A stretch of 64,000 nt of DNA. It comes from Owenia fusiformis (taxonomy: Eukaryota; Annelida; Polychaeta; Sabellida; Oweniidae). A program made the position numbers and the translations under genes. The stretch is from positions 9,773,598 through 9,837,597 of the forward strand of contig CAIIXF020000001.1 in assembly GCA_903813345.2 (NCBI GenBank), given 5' to 3'. The notes beneath the pieces are model-generated. The model saw nothing but the letters and a program-made list of their open reading frames with translations. It was not told the origin of the DNA and searched no databases. Shown here in pieces: positions 22,255-35,788 of this stretch (position 1 is the first letter of the stretch; each line of letters starts with the position of its first letter).

Positions 22255-24469
22255 TACCCTGCATGCAGAGTCTAGTTATAAACTACCCTCTGCCTAGTAT
22301 TGACTATATTACAGTTTAGCAGCCCCGCCCCTACAACCTATATCTGTGACAGTCCAGGACCTAGATCATTTCAATTCTATCGCACTGATTTTTCTCAACC
22401 AATCAGTGAGCTGAAAGGAACACATGCTAAATGCGTGCTCATTAACTATACAATAACGTCAGAGGAAATATATATACATATATATAAATATATAGAAAGT
22501 AGTCCGTATTTCGACGACAAGCTCTGAATGGCTCAGTGAGTTCAGAGATTTATTGTAAACTGAAAGAGTGAAGACAAAGCACTCTTCTAGAAGCGAAGTC
22601 AAACGAATGCAAAGGGTATAAGCTATCAGGTGGTGCATTTGTTACATTCAGTCATATTGATACTCATGACATATTTCTATTTTACCAGAAACATGACTGA
22701 GGAGAAATGAGATGTTATCATTTATCATAATGACATTCAGTCAATCTATTGCACCAACTCCCACTACATCGTCTCAAGTTAGATAATTTTTGTGACCAGG
22801 CCAAGCGGCAAAGTGAGGAATGAACATTGAAGTAGCAAAATTAAGCATGGTACAAAATTCACCTGCTGTTTGTCACAATTATAACTACTTTATCATTTTA
22901 TGTATGATTTCACCACAAATTAGTTATGACTCTTTGCCACATATGACAATAATGTCTGTGATTTGTTACAGAAGCCAACCTCTGACCACCAAGCCAAACA
23001 TCGACCACTAAAAATCGACCTCCAAACAAAAAGGGTAAAACTACATTTATTCAAGATATATTTTGTATTGATTACCTTGATGCAGATTCATCAATTATCC
23101 CATATTAAGAGGTCAGCAAGATCAATAAACAGTTATTACCACTATAAAAAACATGTTTATATGACATGTCCTTAAAACGAGAATCAATTGTTTTTAATAA
23201 TTTGTTTTGATATATGGGAGGGTCAAGGGACTGATTTAAGGTGAGTATGCACTGAAAATAAGGACATCATATACTACAGAATGAATGCACTTAAAATTCA
23301 TAAAAAATGAAGTGGCATAACTGTTTCAAAAACGTTTATGTATAAGACACGATATCAGTTTGACTCCAACCGAGATAGACTTTTAACACCAGACCTTCTG
23401 ACTTTCCAGTCATCAAACATATACTTCAGTCAAGTGATCATTTGAATACAGGCCAAAATAGCAATATGATATACCTATATATTCATTTTACATATTGAAG
23501 TGTATGTAATTTGTGCTTCTGTAGATGTGACCCAACCTTATTTGGCAAGAAGATAGGTTAAATGTCAGGAATGCGAGAAGGAATCAAGTATAGCCAAAGC
23601 TGTCTATCTGAATGCCATTGGGACTGGTCAAAAGTAAGCAGGTGTTGAAACATGAAAACATGAAACATATGAAAATATGTTGAAAAAATCACAAACAAGC
23701 ATAATGCTTGTTTGAAATATCAAAATTAGAACAAATAAATACCAAAATAATATGTTCCATTACTGCTGCTAAAATGCGCCAAAATTTACAATTGTATGCA
23801 AAATAAAATGCACAAATTACCTTCAAGCAGCACAAACTGCACATAAGCCTTTTTGTGCAATGTTCTAACAAATGAGAAGAGAAAGAACTAAGACTTGAAC
23901 ATCTGAGTATTTTATATAACAGGACTGCATCTTTAACTTTTTACATGTATGCTGATCGGTCAATTGAGCACTTCATTTAAATCCAATCGTTTGATACTAC
24001 CATTCAGTAAATTAACCCTTAAACAAGTATTCAATGTCTATTAACACAGTTTTATCAGAATTTCTTCTCAAAGCATGCTGAATAACTTGGTTTGTATGTA
24101 CTTGAAATACACAGTAATGTGTATCTGTAGTAAATAGTATAAGAAAACAGATGCATGATTTCCCATGCATGATTTATGACATCATCATTGTGCCACATGG
24201 CAATCAATGTTACATTCCATTATAACTGTAATCTTTGTACTTTGGTAAGCCTCTACTGATCTTGTCTCTCGCTTGTTATTTTCCCATTCCTACCGAGCCA
24301 ATTCTTTTCACTTCGCTGACTGGTTGAGAAAGGGTCAGCGTCGTATATTTGAAATGATTTGTTAACCAGGATTTTCACAGGTGCCAATCTTTAGGGCGGG
24401 GCCGCTAAACTGTAATATAGTCTATACTAGGCAGAGGGTAGTTTATAACTGGACTCTGCGCACAGGGTA
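22255..24469. mobile_element. 2.2-kb DNA element with long inverted ends
   Basis: Left end TACCCTGCATGCAGAGTCTA and right end, reversed, TACCCTGTGCGCAGAGTCCA start inverted repeats still readable over roughly 150 bases (GTTATAAACTACCCTCTGCC is shared). No transposase was recognised inside. Solo fragments of the same family occur near 13996, 19740-19800, 22045-22150 and 29068-29150, many carrying GAAGCTCTCTTTTAAGAAG-type sequence. Confidence 0.65.
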
Positions 24470-25184
24470 CCATTACTAGAACTATTGGGAGAAAATAAAG
24501 AAAAGAGGGGATCTTAATTTTAAATAAAGAGAAGAGAGGGATTTTACACGATGCTTGCTTATAGAGCCAAAACATGTGATGAGAATCAGAATAAACTGCA
24601 AAGACATCAACGAGGGGGATTAATTAGACAATTTTTTGCCAATTGCCAATCCTAAATTGTAGCAGAAGTGTTCAGATTAGCGAGGTGTTCAGATATACAG
24701 GTTTCACTGTATATACATCATTTATCAATCTGCGAAAACTTATAAGAAGTGATCCATCAACGTAAGCAAAATAGAACAATTGCATCTTTGAAAAGGCGTA
24801 ACAAAACACGATGCTATTAGCCATCGATATAATACCAGACAGGATTAGTTCAGATTATTCCAGAAAAACCATCTTGACATTGTCTTTAATCCTTTAATGT
24901 CAATCTCAGGTGAAAGCTTCTAATGTCAAGCTAACACAGAGTATGTTACTTATTTATACGACAATGTAGGTTGGTATGGACTATAGTAAGCCCCACCTAC
25001 TTCACCTACTAAGACATTGCATACTTAATATATAGCCGTTTCAGGCAGCGTTCACAAAACATTCACATCATAATCACATATCTATCTTCTAATTTCAAAT
25101 TCCCAGTATAAGTATAACCTGTTCACAATGCTATAATTTTGAAAGGATTTTATCAAACAGTGGTTGTCAACAAAGAAAGAACAA

Positions 25185-25308
25185 GGTCACCACCTGCCAT
25201 TTGTTTCAGATGCCAAACACCAACTGTCAAATACAAACTGCCAAACATCATCCACAAAAAAGTTGAAGACCATAACAATATATCACCTCTTGTGGTAATG
25301 ACATAAAA
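25185..25308. mobile_element. GTGACAT MITE copy
   Basis: Contains GGTCACCACCTGCCATTTGT, CCAAACACCAACTGTC, AAAAAAGTTGAAGACCATAA and ATCACCTCTTGTGGTAATGA, in the order typical of this family. Confidence 0.6.
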
Positions 25309-26272
25309 AAACTAAGCTACTAGATCCCATGATGTCTCTTACACATATTCTGTGCAAGGCATACATATTTTATATGCAAGTCAAACTTGGGAGGGACCCT
25401 GATGAACCTATTTACAGAATCCCAAAAGAACCCAAAAACTACAAGTTTACTGAACTACAAAACACTAGCTGTACATGTGTGGTAGAGTAAAGCTGCTGCA
25501 TACCAGTGAACCACCTACACCTAATTGATCAAACCAATAAAAGAAATAGTGAATAACATAATATCTTATCTTATAGTACTTGATATCAATCATTCACATA
25601 TAACGAGAAGCTATTGAATGTATAATAGTTACAGTGATGGATTAATCAAGAGTTATTATATTGATTGCTCCACAAATATTTAACTTTGAACGTCCTTATA
25701 TATGGATTTTCTCTAAATGTCATTTCTGGTATAATACTCATACTTAAAGCTGTTTACGAGATGCTATGGCAGAAATCAATAGGGGATATAATCCAGATCT
25801 TATATTCATAATGTTACGATTTTCTTGAATGCCATTCCAATTATTATCATGCACAACGAAGTCACCATTAAAGTGTATTCATATGAGTTGCAACCAATAA
25901 ACATGCACATGTGAAAGTATATCTCAAAATATATCAATTCTTGGAAATTCCTTTATACTTAAACAAAATAAATGATTTCATGCGAGAGCTCTTGAAATCT
26001 ATCAATTCAGTTAGATTTAGAGCTTTGAGAGGTATCAAAAATCCTGTCTAGAAACAAGATTGCTTAGAATTTAGATGATTCATATGAATTCTGTTATGAG
26101 ATATTATAGCTCCTCACACAAGCAAAATTGCTATTAGTGCTGGTCTAAAAATATACTATTAATCGCTTTGCCCTGACCTAAAGGCAATTTATTTTTTATT
26201 GAATATCTGATGCTGTGAGAAACTCAGAACAAGAAACTTTGATGAAAGAAAACTCAACTCAAGTCTTTCTTT

Positions 26273-26445
26273 CAAAAGTTCTTATATGGCCAATATCATA
26301 TTTTCCCTCAGAATAAAATCTATAATCCATTCCTCCCATTAAATAACCTCTTTATCTCAAAAGTTCTAATAAGGTCAATGTAATATTTTCCATCAGAATA
26401 AAATTCATATACCATCCCTCCCATTTAATAACCTCCATACTCAAA
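26273..26445. repeat. Tandem duplication, 85-bp unit
   Basis: CAAAAGTTCTTATATGGCCA at 26273 and CAAAAGTTCTAATAAGGTCA at 26358 start two copies sharing ATATTTTCC.TCAGAATAAAAT and CCTCCCATT.AATAACCTC. About 85 percent alike by eye. Confidence 0.7.
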
Positions 26446-29400
26446 AGAATTGATATTCTGTTCCTATGTTTCATAAATATACATGTACTTTGCTTTGTAT
26501 AAAACAAGGCTGTCCAGTACATTGTTACAGAATGAATTTAGTGTTGAACAAGTGTTGAATATTCAATAATGAAATATGGGGTACCTACTTGATTTTCTTT
26601 CTATATATCTCCTTATCAGATTAACTGCTTAGTGACACGATATAACAATTGCATAGATGTCTAAAAAGCTCCTCTTTATCCAGCAGGTGGCCTAATATTG
26701 ATAAATCTTTATATCCATAAAATATAAATAAAATTGGTATATGTACAAGATGTTCACTGTCTGCGTTCCAATACTCAGTGTCTAACAGTGCCTAAATACA
26801 ACGTAAGTGAGTTTATTAATTTAGCCTGCAAATGTAATAGCACAGCAGCAGTACTGACGATATCGTCCCTTGAGAATCATTTAGAATTTTATATTCATCT
26901 ATTCATCAACCCGCACCATTTGTAACATATCATAAACTGTTCCATTAAGGAAAACCCATAAATTAATGTTTTATTATATAAATTGGTTGATTGTGGGATA
27001 TTGCAAAAATTATTTGTAAATATTGGAATTTAAACTGCAAGGTTATTGCTTGGTCTATTGCGCATGGGCGAGAGTGATGCAGTGGGAGAAATCAATATTG
27101 GGAATAGCTCCGTTAGATTTACTCCCATCTAATCAATCAGTCACTTTATTCTTATGATAAAGAATACAGCGAGTAAGCCACAATTATCTAGGTAACCTCA
27201 GGCAATGCGAGTAAATATATAGCCAATCTATCAATACAAGGAGAACCGAGTGAAGGCAATTTCTTGTACGATATACTCATTTATTCTAGCACCGTACATT
27301 CTATACTATACGTCAAGGCATCTTACAAGTGCATTCTTCCGGATGAACAAAATGTTGGATTTCACCCGTGAAGATGATTTGAAAAATATTTTTCTAACAA
27401 ATGTGGAATTCTTTTTCCGTGTGAACTTGTCTAATTGAACTATACAATGGCAACACCAGGGCAAAGTATATCCTACCAAACTGTAATAAACACGAACATT
27501 TTGCACAAATTAGCTTTGGAACCAAACATCTCTACACCCCAGGCCTGAAGTCTGAGGGGAGGAATTAGGTGGTTCAAAATCATGCAGTTTTTCTGAGCAA
27601 TTTACAGGTGATTTTGGGACAAAATCTTCAAAATATATTACTCTCCGAAATTTGCTTGATTGAATAACTGTAGAATTCTCTATAAAACAGAATATTGGGC
27701 ACTATTTAAAAGGATTATTCTCCAGCACACGATACTACTAAATACCCATATTGCCAAATGAGAATTTCATTCCCAAGTTATTACATTTATAGATCCTTTA
27801 CCCTTAGAGAACAATTATTTGAAGTATTATATTAGAGTTTGGCATCGAGATATGAGCTGGTATAATTGTACTCTATATTGGTTGTCAGTGCAATATATAA
27901 GTCAGTGTATGTATACTGTTCAACTGTATTGATTCACTGAGGTCCAAATGAATTTAGCCAGAATCGCATGGACCAGAGAGACTATAATATACCATCTGTT
28001 ACTTGGTTCTGACAACATTCCATTCTATAAATGCAGATTAGAGAAAATTGTTCAAGATGAAACATTTGTTCCAGTAATTATAATAAGTATATAGGAATTC
28101 TACTTATTCTGAATATCCTAGTTCGGTTTGTACTCATAAAAGCTAAATTATTACAAACAGCAATGACGTGATCTTAATCAAAGCACATTAAAAGAAAGAT
28201 CAATCAAAAATTACATCACACACTTAACGATCCGTTTCTTTAATTTTTTGACTGGTTGACTTGGATGGCTCCAGAATAACAAGCAGAAAATGTAAATTAG
28301 TGTAAGAATTGAGGCATAGAAATCTAAAAGTGTGGTAGAGGATGTTCAATATCTCGGTCTAAATATACAGAGTGTTCAAAAAGTATTGCTAATAACACTG
28401 TGACTTTTGACCTATTGTTTCATTCTTCATGACAGTCTCACAACAGAAAGTACATCTTATTCCACAAAGGTCAGATATATGTTACTTATAGCGTGTCAAT
28501 TCCATGAAGGATTAGCATTACAGTGATCTCCCCAGCATTAAAGCAAGTGGGCCAGCACATGTGATTTAAGTAACAGGCTTGCACCCACCAGAAAATCTAT
28601 TTGCACTTACTTGAAAATGAGAGAAATTGGGATATTTTGACCAATTTTGGTCTAAATTATGAAATTGAGAATTTGCACCAACTTGAGAAAAAATCCTGTG
28701 GAAAGCACTGCATTACAAGCAATACCTATTGAACACCATGTACACATGTATTAATATACTTTGTATTGTAAACACATTAAGAAATAAAGAAAATATATAT
28801 ACTGCAAAACAGGTTATGGATGTTGGACGACTGACTCTAGGTATACTTGATCAAAGATAAATAAAGTTATCAAACCTCATCTTCAATTTGAGTTTCAGTT
28901 GCTACAATTTCAAATATAAGACATCAAATAACAAAGTACTATTTGGACACTTGTGATTGGTTTCGGAAAGATCTTGCTGTATAACACACCACTAAGTACC
29001 AGCACAGAAAAATAAGCATGTACATCCAAGGTATATTACAAACTACTGTAATTGAAGTTGAAGACGAGTCAATACCCTTTGCATTAGTTTGACTTCACTT
29101 CTTAAAAGAGAGCTTCGTCTTCGTGTAGTTTAACTAGACTCTGCGCACAGGGTAACGAGTCAACCTACTGCCCATTGAAATTATCCTTGAGTCTGAGATG
29201 GAGCCAGAGCCTAATTATGTTACATAAAATTGCCACTTTCAAATACCAATATTTTCCTATTTTAACAAGAGAACTAATTGATTCAACCAACCAGCAATGA
29301 GGGGTGAAATTAGTCTCCTACATCATCAATAGTAGATGTAGAGGTTCACCAATGACTTTCAAATCATACATGGAAGACAGACCACAATACTAAAAATATG

Positions 29401-30046
29401 GTTAATGGCTAATGGGCTTGAATGAAAACACTTTAATTAACTTGAAAGTGGCCTGCATATTTCATCATATACATTTTGTAAATATGTCCTGATAACCAAA
29501 ACATGATAATGTATTGGATGTTATGTTGATGAATTTCCTATGTTTCCTTATATTATTAGTAAGGTCAAAAATGGGAGAAATACAGGCAAACTGTATATAT
29601 AATCAAAAACAAGATGATTTAACTCCTGGTATTTCAAAAGATAAATGAATTATGAATGAGATTGGAAAAACAAAGGAAATAAACGAGATGTCCAATCTGT
29701 CATAAAGAGAGGAACAAAGGCAGCACCCATAATGAGAAAATAAGCCTTATTTACATGTACATGTCCACGTATGCACATATTAAAGTAAGTATTTGTACAT
29801 ACAATGTTATTATCTAAGCAGATGGCCCCTTAAATTCTCATGTCTAATTTTCTATAACTGATGAAAATTAGGTCAATTAGGGTTGAAAACTGGAGAGACT
29901 CACAATCACAACATAACTGAAAATCTACTTGTACCATTAAAAGAATGAGATAAGGATTTCTAAATTCATGAAGGAGAACTAGCAGTTAGAACTGAAGAGA
30001 ACATACTGTACTATAAAAGTTATTATAGAATATACAACCTCACCCC

Positions 30047-30174
30047 AGCTTTGTCGTAAACAATACACCCCTGCTTTATTATACACTACACCCCTGCTTT
30101 ATTATACACTATTACACCCCTGCTTTATTATACCCTATTACACCCCTGCTTTATTATACACTATACGCCCCTGT
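30047..30174. repeat. Minisatellite, 22-26 bp unit
   Basis: Five copies of ACACCCCTGCTTTATTATAC plus a variable ACTATT tail, the last copies changing to CGCCCCTGTTTC. Confidence 0.85.
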
Positions 30175-31924
30175 TTCTCCTACTGAAACTGAATATTATG
30201 GAAATTCTCCATTTATCTGCCTTGTATTATCGTTGTATAAAACAGAATGAGTTACTTCCAAAGAATTAATAGAAAGAATTGATTAGGTACACAATAAAAA
30301 TTCCGGAAGCTATAGGCATGTGTGTAGGAGGGGTTACACTCTTATCTTACAGTCATTTAAATTGATAGTTGCTACTGTACGTACTCACAAACCAGGAAAA
30401 TTAATAAAAAGTATATTTTTGGGTAATAAAGATATCAACTTTAGTTTATTTTTCATAACGAATAAACATTAGATGTAATCTATGGAGAAAACATGATGAT
30501 ATATTTATAACATTTTTTGAGAGGTATCATGACATACTAAAGCTCTGATAAAATGAGTGCTTTGGTTGGTAATAGGGGCTTTATCATTCCGCCTCTGTTT
30601 TCATATCATTCGTAATTAAGCTATTGTAATGTGAGGCTGTCTCCTCTCATTTTGTATAATCCATGTTCAAATATCGTCTCTAAACTGACAATATGACTTC
30701 ATACAATACCATCCATACTATTGGGGTCTTATACTAAACCAATATATTTCAGTCAACACGAAATACCCTGATAAACAGGACCAAGTAGGAGGTCTTTTAG
30801 AAGACAGTAAAATATAATGCACCCACGTGTATTTTTGGCCAACTGTGGTGGGTTACCACTCTACTAAGTTCTTATGCAATAGAAAGCTATATACATCAGG
30901 CAATGTAATCAATGAACATAAACAGGAAAAAAGTCCATGGGGTGCTCTGTCCTCCCTGTGTTTTTAACCCCTAATTGATGACTTCACTTTGAATTGCCTT
31001 GCCAATTTAACTTTAACTTGGGCAATAAACAAATTGCATTATCAAAATTACTGTTAATCACTGAAAAACTGTCTTTAGAAAAATATTGCTACAAAATCTG
31101 GACCAAATCTGTGAACTGGTTTTTGATTAATAATTTTTTGTAAAATGTGGCAGTCCTTTTAAAATGAGCAGTCATATAAGCCATATAAGAAGTGCCTTCT
31201 GGAACAGAGGTCTATAGAGTACTATTTCTATAAAATAATAGCCTATAAAATTTGAACCAAATCCAATAACTGGTACTAGATGTAAATGGTGGCCATCTCA
31301 AATTAAGCTGCACAAATCTTACTATTCCTCAGAATGTGGCTGTGACAAATCTATACCCAGACATAGGTAGAGGTGTCACAGTTTCTCGATATTCAGTGAA
31401 ATCAGGGAAATCAGTGTCAAGGACGTTTGAGTTCATGAGATCCAAACGAGATATGCAAATTTATGAACTTTGACTTTTAACTTCAAACACATGACCACTT
31501 GATTAGCTTAGCCTTCTTCATGAATATTCCCGCTCTATTTACTATAAATGACGAAAATCAATCAGGATAATGATAATAAATTACTGATAAATTCCTGCAC
31601 AAATTGAATTGATAAATATCTGGTCCACATATGTGTTTATCAATGACAAACATTTTTTGCTTCATTCTTTTGCAGGTTATTTGAATGAAATCGGACTACA
31701 AAATCCTGAAATATAGCAACTTTCATAGATCCTGTCCATCGTTATAGAATTTTTTTATTTTATGCTTTCATACATTGAATACCCCAGGACTTCAACATAA
31801 ATACACTTTCAACAACTGCAAAAGCACATATTAAAAGCTTAAATATATACTAGTTCAGAAATTAAAAAGACCACAATGTATACTTAATATTTGCCGAGAT
31901 AGGCTACTTTGGGTGTCTGAAATA

Positions 31925-32600
31925 ATTGTCAGTGTCCGCAACGCAAAGATTTCTTTAAATACTGGGCACAGGCAAGACATTGTTTGGTGGTGTTTTATAG
32001 AGTGTATTGGGACGATCAATTACCACCAATAATAGCTTCAGTAACTGCAACCTTACATAGCATTTGGGCATATAACAGGGATCTTATTCAGTGCCCAACA
32101 AGATTCAGTGTCCGCAACAGAATTATTAACCAATGTTTCATGCTTAATGAACACCAAAAAATCCTTAAACTTATTTAAACTGTTTATAAATGGTGTTTTG
32201 ATATCTTTTAAGATGATGAAGACGAAAATTTAGATATGAAAATTGATGCCAGGACACTGAAAATAGTAAATTTACAGTGTTTGATGTTAATATTGGTGGT
32301 AATTGATAATCCTAGAATACTTTATGAATAACCACCAAACAATGTCTTGCCTATAAGTTTAGAAGGTTTAAGAATTTTCTAGGTGTTCTCTACTGGCAAA
32401 TATTTGATAATGATTCTGTTGTGGACACTGAAATTTGTTGCGGACACTGAAAACAGTACATCATGTGCCCAAATGCTATGTAAGGTTTCGGTGATTGAAG
32501 TTATTATTGGTGATAATTGATCATCCCAACAAACTTTACAAATAACCAACAGACAAACTTTACCATGTGCCCAGATCGTTTTGTAGTAGGATCTCACAGG
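31925..32600. repeat. Foldback with AGTGTCCGCAAC ends and three copies of a core
   Basis: AGTGTCCGCAACGCAAAG (near 31931) and ACCACCAATAATAGCTTCAG (near 32024) recur inverted as GTTGCGGACACTG (near 32435) and TTATTATTGGTGATAATTGA (near 32500). A third core copy at about 32252-32352 includes GGTGGTAATTGATAATCC and ACCACCAAACAATGTCTTGC. Probably a complex MITE; non-coding. Confidence 0.55.
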
Positions 32601-32828
32601 CTCAAAGAATAATTCAGAAGATGCGTCACTAAATTGGAAAATTTCCAACAAATTGAACACCTTTCAAAATATTCATTATACAAAATGGTACCTGCTTCCC
32701 TGTGACAGATTTTGCACTTAATTTACAGCTGAGATCTTCATCTTTCTATTTCTACTTGTTTGGTTTGAATAAATAACCTATGGACGCAGTATTTTGACTT
32801 TTAATACGGCAAATATTTTTGACTTGAT

Positions 32829-32923
32829 CCGGGCTCTTGTGTGTCCAAATATCATTGTAATCCTGACGTCACATTTCTGGAATGACGGAAGCACCATTCA
32901 GATTTGGACAGACAAGAGCCCGG
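32829..32923. mobile_element. Short palindromic MITE
   Basis: CCGGGCTCTTGTGTGTCCAA with AT (32829-32850) is inverted as ATTTGGACAGACAAGAGCCC with GG (32902-32923), one mismatch in 22. A CpG-bearing palindrome in AT-rich DNA. Confidence 0.75.
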
Positions 32924-35615
32924 CGATATAATATCACTATTTTGGCCTCTTATCAATGCATTAGTAATCAGAAAGGTAAAGAATAACAAGACGCTACGAA
33001 TGAGGTATGATTTGTCTCATATTTTTCAGAAATGGCTGCACAATCGTCATTTATTGAGGAATATTTATTGAGCAACTGATCCTACTACAAAAGAATCTGG
33101 CCAGGATCTATGTCAAAATACCCCGTATTTCCACACCTTTTTAAATGACTATATCTTTGTCAAATATTGACCGATTTTTATTTTGTTTACAGTTTCATAA
33201 AGCCGAGGCAGAGCTCTAGCTGATGTAATATACTAATACTGTATGCCTTATTTAAAAGAACATTACATTAAAAATCATGTAAATGCCCTAGCATGGACAT
33301 TATTCATATTGAAGATTGCCCAAATGCCCATATGTGTTCTAGCTAAATTGATAAGTTATACAATATTACAAATAATCAGCGGACAACAAATGATTGATTA
33401 GAAGTCTAGAGTCTATTCTGATCTCATTCAAGACCTAGCCTGAGCTTATTTTGCACTTGACTTGCACTTTGCGTTTCCAGAGCATGAGAGTTCAGCTGAC
33501 AAAAATAAAAACAAGAGCTTCAATCAATTTTTTCTTCAGTTTTGAGGCAATTTGACAGTTCACACTTTATATTTAACTGAAGTATATTATCATACAAAAC
33601 ATACATACCTTATTTAATGCCTTTAGTGTGTATTTTCCTTGAAATCAGCACAAATGTTGACCAACGATTAATTTATTAACACATCGATCGTTCTCCAATA
33701 CCCGGATGTGTGTAATGAGAAGTTCAAAGTGCGTCAACTCGGCTATATCTTACGTCGCCAAAACTACTTACTTTATGATGCCTATTGTCTAATAATTACT
33801 TGTACATGAAACACTTCTTTTTGCACTATCGAATCTCTCAATATCTGATCTAATTTCATCTCTTAAATTTGCTTTACTTTGCACGTCAGGTGGTTCAATG
33901 AGTTGTGGACCCGGGGGTTTCGGACGATTGCATTTACAGTGTATGTCTTGTATCAAGACTTTGAATAAGATCCGTTAGCACTTTGAAGCCTCTGATACAA
34001 GACAAACGTCAGAACGAATCAAGTCCATTGTGTGATCCACAATGTGTGCTATTTCTTGAAATACACAGGCTATACTGCAAAATCTGTTTCCTTCAGCTGA
34101 ATTGAAGGCACCAACTTGTTAGAGATCAATTACCCATATGTACTCATAGGAAGGCATTGCGGCTTACTTTGCATTAATGAGTCAAACAAACCCCCCCCCC
34201 CCACTGTGTAGAGTATTGTTATGATAATTTTGTTTATTGAAAACAATAACATGATCAGCAAAAGGAACATTGTAAACAGTAAGAATGATATTAAAGATTA
34301 GAATAATGGTGACCTTCCCAGTGCTGTGATCAAACTAAAGCGTGGTTAGACATTTCTTGATTGAAGACCTCAGGCCATTTTCACTCAAGCACAAAATGCT
34401 CGTTGCATCGTCATTCTGCAAAATTGCTTTGACATATACGAGGGGAGTAAGTCACCCCCTCTCTAATATTCTATATAATGGCATTAGGGTCCACTCACTT
34501 ATTTCAAAATTCGCTATATTAAATGAGGTCATTTGGGGAAACTCGGCTATTTCAAAAACTTTAACAGAAAAGGATATTTTTCGAAGGAGCTTTAGGTCTT
34601 GAATATTCAAGTGAGCAACCTATGTCCAAGTCCATTGATTATGCAAGCCATATATATTCTCATGAATTGATAATACTTCAGGGTTATTTAGGGTGAGAAA
34701 CAAATTAACTGTAAGCCCTTTCATTTTTTGTGTGAAATAACAAAAAACAATAACAAATGATTACAATTTTAATTTTTTATGTTTTTGTATTTCATTTTAG
34801 TATTTCTTGTTAACTTTGTTTGTACATGGTATGTGTCACACATTCACAAGCTTATTGAATCTCATGCACACCACTGATATTGTCACTAAAACCAGCACAC
34901 ACTTACACCATGTAGCCCCTAGAGGGGGAGCACGTTATGTAAACCCCAAAAATTGTAATGCATATCTTGCTTGATTATCGGGCCTTGTAAAAATATTGCC
35001 TATCAACCATTCATACCATTATATGCTTCTGTTTTAGAACATTTTTACATATTTTTTCAAAAATAAAGTACAACTTTCTAAAAGCATATCAGGCATTCTG
35101 TAATATTTTAGTATATATATCTATATAACCAAAATTATGTCAATTAATACCAGGATTCAGCAGTAAAGACGAATAAGGTGACAGTAATCTCTATACACAA
35201 TAGATCATTTTGACAAAATAAAACTATATGAAATAGTGTTGGCACGTTCACAGTAGTGTATGCTATTTGACCAATTCATACCTTCTTTTGGCCTCTCTCT
35301 CAATGTAAAGTTCAACGATTATATTATCTCAACAGTTCAGTTCTTCATTAGTTTTCCATACTATCGTATCTTTAAAAATGGCATCAATTGTGTATTCAGC
35401 TTACTCCATTTTAAATCAAAAATAAACAAATCTCAAATGATTAGATCGCCAAGTTTAACACAGCATAAATTAATTAAACAACCAATAGCCAGACATTATA
35501 AAGTACAGTGTTGTGTACTATGTAGGTATGATATCTGACAATTACACAAATACATCAACTGAATTACAGTATTAAGATCTCATTCATAATGAACCAGAAC
35601 ATACAGTCCATCACT

Positions 35616-35621
35616 TTTATT
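35616..35621 (-). promoter_or_regulatory. Candidate polyadenylation signal of GIGYF
   Basis: AATAAA on the minus strand, about 170 nt after the stop codon. A second AATAAA at 35788-35793 overlaps the stop codon itself (CAATAAAG), which would leave almost no 3' UTR, so the distal one is preferred. Inference from motif and distance only. Confidence 0.4.
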
Positions 35622-35788
35622 GTGGAAACTCTGTACCATTCAATCCACCAGAAATGTCCTTGTTAACACAGGAAAATACAGTCCAGTTCTAAACGCTGTA
35701 TAAAATCACACAAAACTAAGCATTCAAGTAGGTACATCACAATGACGTGATGAAATATTCAGTGAAATATTCAAAAAAGTGTTTTACT

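Larger units (their letters stand above)
18326..35600. other. 17-kb region without a recognised coding gene
   Basis: Between Rab3 coding exon 1 and the 3' end of GIGYF. Both genes are on the minus strand, so the Rab3 promoter and 5' UTR exon(s) should be in here, but I could not place them. Named contents are listed separately (MITEs, microsatellites, the 22255-24469 element, minisatellites, foldbacks). No open frame longer than about 110 codons occurs, and none resembles a known family. Confidence 0.65.

Noticed and set aside
30047-30174. CRISPR-like array of short repeats
   Set aside because: Repeats are contiguous with no unique spacers, and the surroundings are animal DNA; it is a minisatellite.
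34342-34602. 86-codon plus-strand frame between Rab3 and GIGYF
   Set aside because: No recognisable motif, no splice context, average composition for AT-rich DNA; length is within chance expectation.
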